Positions 18,951-31,083 of a stretch of 64,000 nt of DNA are shown one piece after another. The number at the start of each line of letters is the position of its first letter. Position 1 is the first letter of the stretch. Under the pieces are notes generated by a model. It saw only the letters and a list, made by a program, of their open reading frames with translations. It was not told where the DNA came from and searched no databases. Origin of the DNA: Clostridium rectalis (GTDB lineage: Bacteria; Bacillota; Clostridia; Clostridiales; Clostridiaceae); contig NZ_UYZZ01000004.1 of assembly GCF_900626095.1 (NCBI RefSeq), positions 124,001 to 188,000 on the forward strand, given 5' to 3'. The position numbers and the translations under genes were made by a program.

Positions 18951-20147
18951 GTGGGATTTGATAAAAAGACTATAGAAGATATAGATGTTAGGGGAAAAAG
19001 AGTTCTTGTTAGATGTGATTTTAATGTTCCTTTAAAAGACGGAAAAATAACTGATGAAAACAGATTAAATGGAGCTCTTAAAACAATAGAATACCTTTCA
19101 GATCATGGTGGAAAGGTTATATTATGCTCACATATGGGAAAACCAAAAGGTGAATATAAAAAAGAGTTATCTTTAGAGCCGGTGGCTAAAAGATTATCAC
19201 AACTTTTAAACAAGGAAGTTTTATTTGCAGCTGATAATCAGGTAGTTGGAGAAAATGCTAAAAAGGCGGTAGAAAACGCTAAAGATGGAGATATAATTTT
19301 ACTTGAAAATACCAGGTTTAGAAAAGAAGAAACTAAAAATGAAGAAAATTTCTCAAAAGAATTAGCTTCTTTAGCAGATGTATTTGTAAATGATGCCTTT
19401 GGAACTGCTCATAGAGCTCATTGTTCAACAGTTGGTGTAACTAAGTTTGTACCTGTATCTGTTTGTGGTTACCTAATTCAAAAGGAATTAAAGTTTCTGG
19501 GGAATGCAGTGCAGCATCCGGAAAGGTCATTCGTTGCAATACTTGGAGGAGCTAAAGTATCAGATAAAATTAATGTAATAAATAACCTATTAGAAAAAGT
19601 AGATACATTAATTATCGGTGGAGGAATGAGTTATACATTCTTAAAAGCCCAGGGATATAGTATCGGAACATCCCTTGTTGAAGAAGATAAAGTTGAGTAT
19701 GCTAAAGAAATGATAGAAAAAGCAAGTAAAAAAGGGGTAAAACTACTTTTACCAATAGATAATGTTGTGGCAGATAAATTTTCAGCGAATTCAGAGGCGG
19801 TAGTAACGGAAGATCAGAATATCAAAGAAGGCTATATGGGGCTTGATATAGGACCTAAAACTGCAAAGCTATATGCTAAGGAAGTTAAGGATGCTAAAAC
19901 TATAGTTTGGAATGGACCTATGGGAGTATTTGAATTTGAAAAGTTTGCTAAAGGGACTATAGAAGTTGCAAGAGCTATGGTGGATTCAAATGGCACTACA
20001 GTAATAGGCGGGGGCGATAGTGCAGCGGCTGTAAATCAGTTGGGTTTTGGAGATAAAATGACACATATATCAACTGGTGGTGGCGCTTCATTAGAATTTC
20101 TAGAAGGTAAAGAGCTTCCAGGAATAGCAGCACTTAATGATAAATAA
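18951..20147 (+). CDS. pgk: Phosphoglycerate kinase
   Basis: 398 aa, ATP-forming step of glycolysis. [12 protein letters not shown] at the N-terminus, [45 protein letters not shown] and the C-terminal nucleotide loop [10 protein letters not shown] choose GTG 18951: GAAAGGA lies 8 nt upstream and the product then has the normal length. An in-frame ATG at 18903 falls inside the preceding terminator, and the ATG at 18942 overlaps the ribosome site. Confidence 0.96.
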   Translation: MGFDKKTIEDIDVRGKRVLVRCDFNVPLKDGKITDENRLNGALKTIEYLSDHGGKVILCSHMGKPKGEYKKELSLEPVAKRLSQLLNKEVLFAADNQVVGENAKKAVENAKDGDIILLENTRFRKEETKNEENFSKELASLADVFVNDAFGTAHRAHCSTVGVTKFVPVSVCGYLIQKELKFLGNAVQHPERSFVAILGGAKVSDKINVINNLLEKVDTLIIGGGMSYTFLKAQGYSIGTSLVEEDKVEYAKEMIEKASKKGVKLLLPIDNVVADKFSANSEAVVTEDQNIKEGYMGLDIGPKTAKLYAKEVKDAKTIVWNGPMGVFEFEKFAKGTIEVARAMVDSNGTTVIGGGDSAAAVNQLGFGDKMTHISTGGGASLEFLEGKELPGIAALNDK

Positions 20148-20269
20148 ATTGTTAAATTATTAATTATAGCTAAATGGTGAGGGTTAATGTTTGTATTAAA
20201 AAGATGAAAATCTTCACACAAATTTAAATTTTTTATTTCTACATTTTATTTAAAGAAGGGGTGTTTTTA

Positions 20270-21022
20270 ATGCGTAAAGCTGTAATAGCAGGCAATTGGA
20301 AAATGCATAATACAATAGATGAGGCTTTAAAACTAGTAGACGAATTAAGACCATTAGTTAAAGATGCAGATTGTGAGGTAGTAGTCTGTCCTACTTTTAT
20401 ATGCTTAGATTCGGTAAAGAAGGCTGTAAAGGGAAGTAATATAAAAGTTGGGGCACAAAATGTTCACTTTGAGGAAAAAGGAGCATTTACAGGAGAAGTT
20501 TCACCAGGTATGTTAGAAGCTATGGAAATAGATTATGTTCTTATAGGGCATAGTGAAAGAAGACAATATTTTAATGAAACAGATGAAACTGTTAATAAAA
20601 AAATAAAAGCTTCTTTTAGTCATAATCTAATTCCTATTCTTTGCGTAGGTGAAAGTCTTTACGAACGAGAGAATGAAATAAATGAGGAAGTAATAGGAAG
20701 ACAAATAAAACTTGATTTAAAAGGTTTAACAAAAGATCAAGTTGAAAGTATGATTATTGCATATGAGCCAATTTGGGCAATAGGAACAGGAAAAACAGCT
20801 ACATCAAAACAAGCAAATGATACTATTGCTTTTATTAGAAATACTGTAAAAGGTTTATATGGAGAAGAGGTAGCTGAAAAAATAAGAATACAATATGGTG
20901 GTTCAGTAAAACCAGCTACAATAAAAGAACAGATGGCAATGTCAGATATAGATGGTGCATTAGTTGGAGGAGCTAGCCTTAAGGCAGAAGACTTTGCATC
21001 AATTGTAAATTATAACAAGTAG
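20270..21022 (+). CDS. tpiA: Triosephosphate isomerase
   Basis: 250 aa TIM barrel interconverting DHAP and GAP. Active-site residues are visible: Lys in GNWKMHNT, His in IGHSERR, Glu in [12 protein letters not shown]; phosphate loop [10 protein letters not shown]. Start ATG 20270 rather than the in-frame GTG 20261, which immediately follows the ribosome site GAAGGG. Confidence 0.97.
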   Translation: MRKAVIAGNWKMHNTIDEALKLVDELRPLVKDADCEVVVCPTFICLDSVKKAVKGSNIKVGAQNVHFEEKGAFTGEVSPGMLEAMEIDYVLIGHSERRQYFNETDETVNKKIKASFSHNLIPILCVGESLYERENEINEEVIGRQIKLDLKGLTKDQVESMIIAYEPIWAIGTGKTATSKQANDTIAFIRNTVKGLYGEEVAEKIRIQYGGSVKPATIKEQMAMSDIDGALVGGASLKAEDFASIVNYNK

Positions 21023-21040
21023 TTTTATGGTATTTTAAAT

Positions 21041-21081
21041 TTAGGGTTTACAAAATAGTATTCAATTATAATAAACTCTAA
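21041..21081 (+). other. Stem-loop upstream of gpmI
   Basis: TTAGGGTTTA (21041-21050) pairs with TAAACTCTAA (21072-21081) with one G-T pair and a 21-nt loop. No U-run follows, so it looks like an mRNA processing or stability element rather than a terminator. Confidence 0.35.
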
Positions 21082-21101
21082 ATAAAAACAGGGGGTAAAT
21101 T

Positions 21102-22640
21102 ATGAGTAAAAAACCAGTGCTACTAATGATTCTTGATGGATTTGGAATAACAGATAAAGCTGACGGAAATGCTGTAGAGGCAGCTAATAAACCTAATTAT
21201 ACTAGCTTTTTAAATGATTACCCTCATACTGAATTAAAAGCTAGTGGATTAAGCGTAGGACTTCCTGAAGGACAGATGGGAAATTCAGAGGTAGGGCATT
21301 TAAATATAGGAGCTGGAAGAATAATTTATCAAGAGCTAACTAGAATTAGTAAGGATATAAAAGAAGGTAGGTTTTTTAAAAATCTAGAGATAAATGAGGC
21401 TATGGATAAAGCTTTAAAAAATAATTCTTCACTTCATTTATTAGGACTCTTATCTGATGGTGGAGTACACTCTCATATAGACCATTTAAAAGCTATTTTA
21501 AAAATTGCTAAAGAAAAGGGATTAAATAATGTTTATGTTCACGCTTTTTTAGATGGGAGAGATGTACCGCCTTCTTCAAGCAAAAAGTATATATCAGATA
21601 TTGAGGATTATATGAGAAAGTTAGGACTTGGAGAAATAGCTACTGTATCGGGAAGATACTATGCAATGGATAGAGATAAAAGATGGGAAAGAGTAAATCT
21701 TGCATATAATGCAATGGTGTTAGGAGAAGGAGAAAATTGTAATTCTTCTTTAGAGGCAGTAGATAAATCGTATCATGATAATAAAACTGATGAGTTTGTT
21801 CTTCCAACTGTAGTGCTAAAGAATGGAAAACCTACAGGCGTTATACAAAGTGGAGATTCAGTAATTTTTTATAATTTTAGACCAGATAGAGCAAGACAAA
21901 TAACTAGAGCATTAAATGATAAAGTATTTGATGGATTTAAGAGAGAAACAATGAATCTAAATTTTGTTACAATGACACAGTATGATAAAACAATAGAGAA
22001 TGTAGAAGTAGCTTATAAGCCAGAAACTTATGAAAATACTTTGGGGGAATATGTAAGCAAGTTAGGTTTAAAACAGCTTAGAATAGCAGAAACAGAAAAG
22101 TATGCCCATGTTACTTTTTTCTTTAATGGAGGTGTAGAGAAGCCTAATATAGGAGAAGATAGAGCTCTGATTCCATCACCTAAGGTTGCAACATACGATT
22201 TAAAACCTGAAATGAGTGCTTATGAAGTTACCACCGAAGTGTTAAAAAGAATAGATAAAGATGTATATGACCTAATAATATTAAATTTTGCTAATCCTGA
22301 TATGGTAGGTCACACTGGAGTGTTTGAGGCAGCTAAAAAGGCAATAGAAGATGTAGATATTTGTATTGGTAAAGTGGTAAATAAAATTTTGTCAAAAGAT
22401 GGTACGGTATTTATTACAGCGGATCATGGTAATTCAGAGCAAATGATAGATTACTCAAATGGTAAACCTATGACTGCACATACTACAAATAAAGTACCAT
22501 ATCTGTATGTAAGCAATCATTCATTAGGTAGGTCATTAAGAAAAGATGGTATATTGGCTGATATTGCTCCAACCATATTAGATGAGATGGGTGTAACAAT
22601 ACCTAAGGAAATGACTGGTAAAAGTCTTATTAACAAATAA
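21102..22640 (+). CDS. gpmI: Phosphoglycerate mutase, cofactor-independent
   Basis: 512 aa, alkaline-phosphatase superfamily, manganese-dependent 3-PG to 2-PG conversion. The phosphorylated Ser62 is in MGNSEVGHLNIG; metal ligands include LMILDGFG near the N-terminus and ITADHGNSEQM, with FANPDMVGHTG. Length is typical of iPGM. AGGGGG ribosome site. Part of the glycolytic operon between tpiA and eno. Confidence 0.97.
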   Translation: MSKKPVLLMILDGFGITDKADGNAVEAANKPNYTSFLNDYPHTELKASGLSVGLPEGQMGNSEVGHLNIGAGRIIYQELTRISKDIKEGRFFKNLEINEAMDKALKNNSSLHLLGLLSDGGVHSHIDHLKAILKIAKEKGLNNVYVHAFLDGRDVPPSSSKKYISDIEDYMRKLGLGEIATVSGRYYAMDRDKRWERVNLAYNAMVLGEGENCNSSLEAVDKSYHDNKTDEFVLPTVVLKNGKPTGVIQSGDSVIFYNFRPDRARQITRALNDKVFDGFKRETMNLNFVTMTQYDKTIENVEVAYKPETYENTLGEYVSKLGLKQLRIAETEKYAHVTFFFNGGVEKPNIGEDRALIPSPKVATYDLKPEMSAYEVTTEVLKRIDKDVYDLIILNFANPDMVGHTGVFEAAKKAIEDVDICIGKVVNKILSKDGTVFITADHGNSEQMIDYSNGKPMTAHTTNKVPYLYVSNHSLGRSLRKDGILADIAPTILDEMGVTIPKEMTGKSLINK

Positions 22641-22662
22641 AAAATAAATAATAAATAATTAA

Positions 22663-24009
<1,347 letters not shown>

Positions 24010-24030
24010 TATATAGAAATAGTTTATTTA

Positions 24031-24079
24031 ATATAGGGTCTATTAACATTAATTAATGTATATAGACCCTATATTTTTA
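24031..24079 (+). terminator. Terminator of the glycolytic operon
   Basis: Perfect 13-bp inverted repeat (24031-24043 with 24062-24074), with a further palindrome ACATTAATTAATGT inside, followed by TTTTT. Confidence 0.92.
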
Positions 24080-24245
24080 TTAAGTTTACATTATATAAAG
24101 TATATATTTTATAAACTATTAAATATTCATGGAAATTTTAGTATTATATTTTGTCACCCTAATTGTTCAATAATGAAAGTTATGTTAAAATATTAATATC
24201 ATAATTGGGAGAATTATATTATTTATTTTGGAGGTAGAAATAATA

Positions 24246-24473
24246 ATGAAAAACTTTTTAGTGGTTATTCAAATAATAACATCTATAGTTTTAATTGTAG
24301 CTGTACTTGCGCAACCAGCTAAAACTCAAGGTTTTAGTTTATTAACCGGAAGTAGTGATACTTTTTATTCCAAGAATAAAAGTAGAACATTTGAGTCTAC
24401 AATGTCAAGACTTACAATAGTTATGGCAATAATATTTGCAGCAGTAACAATAGCATTAAATTTTGTAAAATAG
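24246..24473 (+). CDS. secG: Preprotein translocase subunit SecG
   Basis: 75 aa with two membrane helices (residues ~2-22 and ~50-72) separated by the conserved AQPAKTQGFS / GSSDTFYSKNKSRTFES segment. SecG assists SecA-driven translocation through SecYE. Start is ATG 24246: an in-frame TTG at 24228 overlaps the TTGGAGG ribosome site. The secG-rnr-smpB-ssrA neighbourhood is typical of Firmicutes; here hppA lies between secG and rnr. Confidence 0.93.
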   Translation: MKNFLVVIQIITSIVLIVAVLAQPAKTQGFSLLTGSSDTFYSKNKSRTFESTMSRLTIVMAIIFAAVTIALNFVK

Positions 24474-24577
24474 GTTTTTATGTATTAAATAGGGGTTTAA
24501 AGGGTATAATTATTGTTGATATTTTATTAATTAATAAAATATAAATAAAACATAATAAGTATTAGGGGGATATGCTT

Positions 24578-26599
24578 ATGAATAGTTATTTGGTCTATAC
24601 TATTGCAGCAGGTATTTTGGCATTAATATTTGCATTGTTTTTGGGCAATTTTATCTCGAAAGAAAACCCTGGAAATGAAAAAATGGCGGAAATATCTAGC
24701 CATATTCATGAAGGTGCTATGGCATTTTTGAGAACAGAGTACAAATATCTAACTGCATTCATCATAATAGTGAGTGCAGTTATAGCTTTATTTTTAAAAT
24801 GGGAAACGGCGGTGTGCTTTATATGGGGAGCTTTATTTTCCATTTTAGCAGGATACTTTGGAATGAATGTGGCAACAAAGGCTAATGTTAGGACTGCTGA
24901 GGCAGCACGACATAGTCAAAGTAAAGCTTTACAAATAGCTTTTTCTGGTGGTTCCGTAATGGGAATGTCAGTTGTTGGACTTGGGTTATTTGGATTAGGA
25001 CTTATGTATTTTATTTTTGGTGGTAATATGGACTTTGTTACGGGATTTGGACTCGGTGCTAGTTCTATAGCATTATTTGCTCGTGTAGGGGGAGGTATTT
25101 ATACTAAAGCTGCAGATGTTGGAGCAGATTTAGTTGGAAAGGTAGAGGCTGGTATACCAGAGGATGACCCAAGAAATCCTGCGGTGATTGCAGATAATGT
25201 AGGTGACAACGTAGGTGATGTAGCAGGTATGGGAGCAGATTTATTTGAATCTTATGTAGGGTCAATAGTATCTGCATTAACTTTAGGAGCAGTAGTGTTT
25301 AGAGATAAATCGGGTATAATCTATCCATTTTTATTGTCTGCTATTGGTATAGTAGCATCTATCCTAGGAGTATTATTTGCTAGGAAAAGCAAAGCTTCCA
25401 ATCCTCAAAGGGCGTTAAACTCTGGAACGTATATAAGTGGTACTATAGTAATAGTTTCAGCAGCTATATTAAGTAATATGGTTTTCGGTAATTTTAAAGC
25501 TTTTGGAGCAGTGGCTACAGGACTAGTGGTTGGAATGTTAATAGGAAAAATCACTGAAATATATACTTCAGACGAGTATGATTCAGTAAAAAAAATAGCT
25601 AATCAATCAGAGACTGGACCGGCCACAACTATAATATCAGGACTTGCAGTAGGAATGTATTCTACATTATGGCCTATTATTTTAATATGTATTGGAGTTT
25701 TATTATCTTATTTTATAATGGGTGGAAGTAAAGATGGAGTATTAGGGTTATATGGTATAGCCTTATCAGCAGTTGGTATGCTATCAACTACTGGAATAAC
25801 TGTGGCAGTAGATGCTTATGGACCTATAGCAGATAATGCAGGTGGTATAGCGGAGATGGCAGAACTTCCACATGAAGTTAGAGAAGTAACGGATAAATTA
25901 GATTCTGTAGGAAATACTACAGCAGCTATAGGTAAAGGCTTTGCAATAGGTTCTGCAGCTCTTACAGCTTTGGCCTTATTTGCTTCCTATGCTCAGGCAG
26001 TTGAGCTTAAAGTTATAGACTTATTAAATCCTATTACTTTAATAGGAGTATTTATAGGTGCTATGTTACCTTTCTTATTTGGGGCATTAACAATGGAATC
26101 TGTTGGAAAGGCTGCTAATGAAATGATAGAAGAGGTAAGAAGGCAATTTAAAGATATACCGGGACTTATGGAAGGAAAAGCTAAGCCGGATTATAAAAAA
26201 TGTGTAGATATATCTACGTCAGCAGCTATAAGAGAAATGGTTATACCGGGAGTATTAGCTATAATAGTGCCTTTAGGTGTAGGATTAATCCTGGGCAAAG
26301 AAGCGTTAGGAGGACTTATAGGTGGAGCAGTAGCTACAGGAGTATTAGTAGCCATACTCATGGCTAATGCAGGTGGTGCTTGGGATAATGCTAAAAAGTA
26401 TATAGAAGGTGGAACACATGGAGGAAAAGGAAGCTATGCCCATAAGGCAGCTGTTGTAGGAGACACAGTTGGAGACCCTTTTAAGGACACCTCGGGACCA
26501 GCTATGAATATACTAATAAAACTTATGACTATAGTTTCTCTTGTGTTTGCGCCTGTTATATTAAAATATGGTGGAATACTATTTAAATTTATAAAATAA
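24578..26599 (+). CDS. hppA: Membrane-bound pyrophosphatase, ion-pumping
   Basis: About 673 aa, ~16 helices. It couples PPi hydrolysis to H+ and/or Na+ export. Catalytic loops: [47 protein letters not shown] and [32 protein letters not shown] has Ala where K+-independent enzymes have Lys, so it should be K+-dependent; Na+ pumping is common in that branch but cannot be proved by eye. ATG 24578 is 7 nt after AGGGGGA; the in-frame ATG 24572 is too close. Confidence 0.95.
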   Translation: MNSYLVYTIAAGILALIFALFLGNFISKENPGNEKMAEISSHIHEGAMAFLRTEYKYLTAFIIIVSAVIALFLKWETAVCFIWGALFSILAGYFGMNVATKANVRTAEAARHSQSKALQIAFSGGSVMGMSVVGLGLFGLGLMYFIFGGNMDFVTGFGLGASSIALFARVGGGIYTKAADVGADLVGKVEAGIPEDDPRNPAVIADNVGDNVGDVAGMGADLFESYVGSIVSALTLGAVVFRDKSGIIYPFLLSAIGIVASILGVLFARKSKASNPQRALNSGTYISGTIVIVSAAILSNMVFGNFKAFGAVATGLVVGMLIGKITEIYTSDEYDSVKKIANQSETGPATTIISGLAVGMYSTLWPIILICIGVLLSYFIMGGSKDGVLGLYGIALSAVGMLSTTGITVAVDAYGPIADNAGGIAEMAELPHEVREVTDKLDSVGNTTAAIGKGFAIGSAALTALALFASYAQAVELKVIDLLNPITLIGVFIGAMLPFLFGALTMESVGKAANEMIEEVRRQFKDIPGLMEGKAKPDYKKCVDISTSAAIREMVIPGVLAIIVPLGVGLILGKEALGGLIGGAVATGVLVAILMANAGGAWDNAKKYIEGGTHGGKGSYAHKAAVVGDTVGDPFKDTSGPAMNILIKLMTIVSLVFAPVILKYGGILFKFIK

Positions 26600-26605
26600 T
26601 AATAT

Positions 26606-26670
26606 AAAAGGTATATGTGTATTAGAATTAACATTATTTAAAATAGATTCTAATCTCATATACCTTTTTC
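26606..26670 (+). terminator. Terminator after hppA
   Basis: Long interrupted stem: AAAAGGTATATG... pairs with ...CATATACCTTTTT, with an inner TTAGAAT / ATTCTAA stem. Followed by T5C. Probably functional in both directions. Confidence 0.85.
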
Positions 26671-26679
26671 TTTTGTTCC

Positions 26680-26708
26680 TTGACGGGTGGATAGATTTAC
26701 TATAGTAT
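26680..26708 (+). promoter_or_regulatory. Probable promoter for rnr
   Basis: TTGACG (26680-26685), 17 bp, TAGTAT (26703-26708), located between the hppA terminator and rnr. Confidence 0.65.
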
Positions 26709-26794
26709 TTAGATAAATAATGAAACTGAATAATTTAATGTAATTTTAGCTAAACTAATAATATATAAAATTATAAATACATTGGAGGTGTAAT

Positions 26795-28990
26795 ATGAGT
26801 ATACAAGAATCTCTTGTAAGTTTTATGAAAGAACAGGCTTATAAACCTATGAATGCTAAAGAACTTGCAAGAGTATTTGATATAAAGAAACATGAGTTTG
26901 AAGAATTTTTAAAAACATTAAGTTTTATGGAAAAGGACGGAATAATAGTAAAAACTAGAACGGAACACTATGGAGTACCAGAAAGAATGGGGCTAGTAAT
27001 AGGAAAGCTTCAAGGACATCAAAAAGGATATGCTTTTTTGATACCAGATGAGGAAAGGCCTGATGTGTTTATACCTTCTTCAGCGTTAAATGGTGCCATG
27101 AATGGTGACAGAGTTATGGTAAAGATTTTAAGGGAAGAAAATGAAGGTAAAAAATGCGAAGGTGAAGTAATAAGGATAATTGAAAGATTTAATAATACTG
27201 TAATAGGGGTATTTGAAGACAACAAAAATTTTGGTTTTGTGGTACCTGACGATAAAAGAATTTATCATGATATTTATATTCCTAAATCATGTTTTAAGGG
27301 AGCTAAAGCGGGACAAATAGTAATAGCAGAGATAACAAAATGGCCTGATAAAAGGAGAAGTCCAGAGGGAAAGGTAATAGATATACTAGGTAAAAAAGGA
27401 GATAAGGGAATAGATATATTAACAATTATAAAGAAACATAAACTCCCTGAAAAGTTCCCACCAAAGGTTGAAAGTTATGCAGAAAAAATATCAGAGGAAA
27501 TACCAAAGGAAGAGTACAGTAGAAGGGTTGACTTAAGAAATTTAAAAATAGTTACCATAGATGGGGAAGATGCTAAAGATTTAGATGATGCAATCTCTAT
27601 AGAAAGGCTAACAAATGGTAACTATAGATTAGGAGTGCATATAGCAGATGTAACTCACTATGTTAAGGATAAAAATCCTTTAGATAAAGAAGCTTTTAAA
27701 AGAGGAACATCTGTATATCTTATAGATAGAGTAATACCAATGCTTCCTAAAAAACTTTCTAATGGTTTATGTAGTTTAAATCCAAAGGTGGATAGACTTA
27801 CATTAAGTTGCATTATGGATATTGATAAGACTGGTAATGTTGTAAATCATGAAATATATGAAAGTATAATAAAGACTAGTGAAAGAATGACATATACAGA
27901 TGTAACAAAAATTTTAAGAGATAAAGATGAAAAGCTTATAAAAAGATATCATAACCTTTTAGAAGAGTTTAGCCTTATGGAAGAACTTTGTAATATACTT
28001 TATAAAAAGAGAATTTCAAGGGGAGCTATAGATTTTGACTTTGAGGAATGTAAGATTATATTAGATGAACTTGGAAAACCAATAGATATTAAGCCTTATG
28101 AGAGGGCTGTAGCTAATAGAATGATAGAGGAATTTATGCTTGTGTGTAATGAAACTGTAGCAGAGCATATGTTTTGGTCAAACACACCATTTGTATACAG
28201 AATACATGAAGATCCAGATTTAGAAAAGCTTAATCATTTCAATGAGTTTGTTCATAACTTGGGATATGTGGTTAAGATTACAAAGGAGATCCACCCAAAA
28301 TCTTTACAATCTATAGTTGAAGGGGTTAAGGGAAAGAAGGAAGAGACAGTTATTAATACATTACTCTTACGTTCATTAAAACAAGCTAGATACTCTCCAG
28401 AATGTATAGGACATTTTGGGCTTGCAGCAAGATATTATTGTCATTTTACATCTCCAATAAGAAGATATCCAGATCTTATGATTCATAGAATAATTAAAGA
28501 GTTTATAAACGGAAAAATTAATGATAAAAGATCCGTTAGATTAGAAAAGGAAGTAGAGGAGGCTTCAAACCAGTCTTCAGATATGGAAAGATTAGCAGAA
28601 GAGGCAGAAAGAGAAGTAGATGATTTAAAGAAAGCTGAGTATATGAGTGATAAAATTGGTGAAACATATGAGGGAATAATATCATCTGTAACTGCTTTTG
28701 GATTATTTGTAGAACTTCCTAATACAATAGAAGGTTTAGTGCATATAAGCACGCTAACGGATGATTATTATATTTATGATGAAAAACATTTATGTTTAGT
28801 AGGAGAAAGAAGCAAAAATATTCATAGATTAGGAGACGAAGTAAAGGTAATAGTAGATAAAGTAGACTTAGATGCTCATGAGATTTATTTTGAATTATTA
28901 AAGGAAGAAGAAAATTCAAATAATGATCATATTCATAGTGAAGGAAAAGGGGATCAATCTGAGGTAACAGAATTTATTGAGGAAAAATAA
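26795..28990 (+). CDS. rnr: Ribonuclease R
   Basis: 731 aa processive 3'-5' exoribonuclease. Two cold-shock/OB domains occupy residues ~60-210 (KLQGHQKGYAFLIPDEERPDVFIP; NKNFGFVVPDD). The RNB catalytic core starts VDLRNLKIVTIDGEDAKDLDDAIS with the metal-binding Asp cluster, includes VHIADVTHYV and ends HFTSPIRRYPDLMIHR. An S1 domain (~640-720) is followed by an acidic tail. RNase R works with SmpB/tmRNA in decay of non-stop messages, consistent with smpB and ssrA just downstream. TTGGAGGTG ribosome site. Confidence 0.97.
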   Translation: MSIQESLVSFMKEQAYKPMNAKELARVFDIKKHEFEEFLKTLSFMEKDGIIVKTRTEHYGVPERMGLVIGKLQGHQKGYAFLIPDEERPDVFIPSSALNGAMNGDRVMVKILREENEGKKCEGEVIRIIERFNNTVIGVFEDNKNFGFVVPDDKRIYHDIYIPKSCFKGAKAGQIVIAEITKWPDKRRSPEGKVIDILGKKGDKGIDILTIIKKHKLPEKFPPKVESYAEKISEEIPKEEYSRRVDLRNLKIVTIDGEDAKDLDDAISIERLTNGNYRLGVHIADVTHYVKDKNPLDKEAFKRGTSVYLIDRVIPMLPKKLSNGLCSLNPKVDRLTLSCIMDIDKTGNVVNHEIYESIIKTSERMTYTDVTKILRDKDEKLIKRYHNLLEEFSLMEELCNILYKKRISRGAIDFDFEECKIILDELGKPIDIKPYERAVANRMIEEFMLVCNETVAEHMFWSNTPFVYRIHEDPDLEKLNHFNEFVHNLGYVVKITKEIHPKSLQSIVEGVKGKKEETVINTLLLRSLKQARYSPECIGHFGLAARYYCHFTSPIRRYPDLMIHRIIKEFINGKINDKRSVRLEKEVEEASNQSSDMERLAEEAEREVDDLKKAEYMSDKIGETYEGIISSVTAFGLFVELPNTIEGLVHISTLTDDYYIYDEKHLCLVGERSKNIHRLGDEVKVIVDKVDLDAHEIYFELLKEEENSNNDHIHSEGKGDQSEVTEFIEEK

Positions 28991-29095
28991 TTAAAGGAAA
29001 TTGGACTATACGGGAACATATGTTACAATATTCTTATTATTAAGTCAGATTGGTAAAATTATGTGTAACTAAAAAATAATAATGGAGGTATAATC

Positions 29096-29380
29096 ATGTG
29101 GATAATATTGGGGGTTATTGCTATAGTAGCAACTTTTATAAATCTTTATATGTATAAAACAGGAAAAGACTATAAACTTGCTATGGCATTTGGATTGTCA
29201 TTTACAGCATTGACACTTTGTGCAGAATACAGTGCTGTATCCAAGTTGGTAAACGGAGAGGATTGGTTGGCTTTATTAGATGTTATACCTACAATGGAAA
29301 AGGCATTATGGTTTCTCACAATTATATCTATTTTACTAAATATAGCCCCTATATTTTTAGAACTAAAAAATAAAGAATAA
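29096..29380 (+). CDS. Small membrane protein, unknown function
   Basis: 94 aa with three hydrophobic helices (about 1-18, 28-48, 68-88) and short charged loops (YKTGKDYK; VNGEDW). Good AATGGAGGT ribosome site and ATG. No recognisable catalytic motif. Conserved position between rnr and smpB suggests a real gene. A palindromic terminator follows at 29407-29442. Confidence 0.75.
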   Translation: MWIILGVIAIVATFINLYMYKTGKDYKLAMAFGLSFTALTLCAEYSAVSKLVNGEDWLALLDVIPTMEKALWFLTIISILLNIAPIFLELKNKE

Positions 29381-29406
29381 TTACTTATGTGGCATCATTA
29401 TTAAAA

Positions 29407-29448
29407 ATTAAAGGAATTTGTTATATAACAAATTCCTTTAATACTTTT
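29407..29448. terminator. 36-bp perfect palindrome, bidirectional terminator
   Basis: 29407-29424 is the exact reverse complement of 29425-29442, so an 18-bp uninterrupted palindrome with no spacer. The right side continues ATACTTTTAT. Likely folds with a small loop as a terminator for the gene upstream. Confidence 0.75.
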
Positions 29449-29551
29449 ATTACATATGAAAATATTTAATATATAACTTAAAAGTTTTTTATTTTTAAAA
29501 AGTATGTTATAATAAGATATTACAATATACTAACTAAAAGTAGGTGTTTCT

Positions 29552-30022
29552 ATGGGAAAGGATACAAGGAATAGAACTCTTGCAGAAAATAGAAAAGCTA
29601 GACATGATTATTTTGTAGAAGAAGCTTTTGAAGCCGGTATAGAATTAGTAGGAACAGAAGTAAAATCTATAAGAGCTGGAAAAGCTAATTTAAAAGATAG
29701 TTATGCGGATATAAGAAATGGAGAAGTTTTTGTATGCAATATGCATATAAGCCCTTATGAAAAGGGAAATATTTTTAACAGAGATCCTTTAAGGGAAAGA
29801 AAACTTTTACTTCATAAAGAACAAATACTAAAATTGGCTTCATTTACTGCACAAAAAGGTTATACTTTAATACCTTTATCTTTATATTTAAAAAATGGTA
29901 AAGTAAAAGTTAATCTAGGGGTAGCAAGAGGTAAGAAAAATTATGACAAGAGAAATGACATGCTTGAAAAAGCAGCTAAAAGAGATATAGATAGACAAAT
30001 GAAGGAAAGAAATAGATATTAA
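29552..30022 (+). CDS. smpB: SsrA-binding protein SmpB
   Basis: 156 aa, normal length. RNA-binding beta barrel with [42 protein letters not shown] and the basic tail [25 protein letters not shown] that folds in the decoding centre. Delivers tmRNA to stalled ribosomes; its RNA partner is encoded 150 bp downstream. Confidence 0.97.
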   Translation: MGKDTRNRTLAENRKARHDYFVEEAFEAGIELVGTEVKSIRAGKANLKDSYADIRNGEVFVCNMHISPYEKGNIFNRDPLRERKLLLHKEQILKLASFTAQKGYTLIPLSLYLKNGKVKVNLGVARGKKNYDKRNDMLEKAAKRDIDRQMKERNRY

Positions 30023-30175
30023 TTAGTAGATTTAAAACTTATCTAATAATTGCTATTGATAAATATCTAAAATTGATATATTATAATAGTTGTCATAGAC
30101 AAAACAAAAAAATAAGTATTTTAAAGAAGTGTTAAAATATCCAGTGCATTAATCATTTTAAAACCCATATAACAT

Positions 30176-30528
30176 GGGGGCGTAAATGGTTTCGACGGGG
30201 GTAAGTTGCCTCTGAGAAGCGAGCCGAGGGTTCCTGGACCCGCGTTAAAAAACTGGGAAAAGCGATAAACGCAAACGATAATTTAGCATTAGCTGCCTAA
30301 TAGTTGCAGCTCGTCAGCCTAAGAGTCCCACGACTTAGGGCCTGGCGTCGACAGTGGGGTCCCGAGCCTAAGAAAGCTTTGACTTAGGAACGGAAATTAT
30401 GAAGCTACCGAAATCAGAAGCCTGTCCTTAGGCGTCTGGTAGAGGGAATTTTAAATTAAGGACTGCGCTCGGAGATGCTCAGGGGTTGCTACTTTCGGAC
30501 AGGGGTTCGACTCCCCTCGCCTCCACCA
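30176..30528 (+). ncRNA. ssrA: Transfer-messenger RNA (tmRNA)
   Basis: 353 nt. The 5' end GGGGGCG (30176-30182) pairs with CGCCTCC near the 3' end to give a 7-bp tRNA-like acceptor stem with encoded CCA (30526-30528). The conserved GTAAATGGTTTCGACG follows the 5' stem, and the T arm GGACAGGGGTTCGACTCC is intact. The tag frame begins at GCA 30271 and reads ANDNLALAA, then TAA at 30298-30300. Two further TAA-proximal pseudoknot stems are apparent. Rescues stalled ribosomes with SmpB. Its 3' end is the integration site of the island that follows, so the native terminator is now 15 kb away at 45822-45852. Confidence 0.97.
30471..30528 (+). repeat. attL-type repeat: 3' end of ssrA
   Basis: 58 bp identical to 45762-45819. 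Covers the last part of tmRNA including the T arm, acceptor strand and CCA. Identity stops exactly after CCA (T at 30529 versus A at 45820). Confidence 0.95.
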
Positions 30529-30556
30529 TACATATTAACGGATAGAAGCTATTTCG

Positions 30557-30975
30557 CATCCATTTTGATATCCCATTTAATTACAATGTTTTATATCATA
30601 TTAGTAAGTAAGATTACAAGTTCAATTCGGAAGAAATTCTTCTGTGTTTGATACCTGCAATCTTTTTGTTTAGATATTAAATCATCAGCCATGTATCCAT
30701 ATTTGATATCCATTTTCCACAATTGGTTAGAGCCTGTTATACATCTATTAGCATAGTACGCTTAATCTTAGTTTTTTAAACTATTTGATTCTCTAGAACA
30801 TCAAGGGCCTTGCATAGTCTGTATACTTTTTTATGGTTTATAATCAGTCCGCATTCACGTCTTTCTATGTTTTCTTGCAACGAATGAAACGTTGCCTACT
30901 TCTTTAACCTCATTTAGTATTGATTCCTTTAATTCTTTTGTATAACTTCTACCTCTCATAAGTTACCTCCAATCG
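30557..30975 (-). pseudogene. IS3-family transposase remnant (OrfA and OrfB pieces)
   Basis: Reading the minus strand from 30959, after a GGAGGT ribosome site, gives MRGRSYTKELKESILNEV, an OrfA start that ends in a stop after ~34 residues. Shifted frames then give an OrfB fragment NHKKVYRLCKALDVL and another with SNQLWKMDIKYGY, which contains the first catalytic Asp of the DDE domain. Several stops and frame changes show that the element is dead. The part 30557-30696 is repeated at 32230-32370. Confidence 0.8.
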
Positions 30976-31083
30976 CTTTTTCTTATTATATCTAATTCAA
31001 AAGCAATTATCCAAGTATATTTAGGGGCTTAAGAGATATTTTTGTGTTTTCACATATATTAAAAGTTATAACTTATTTGTTAG

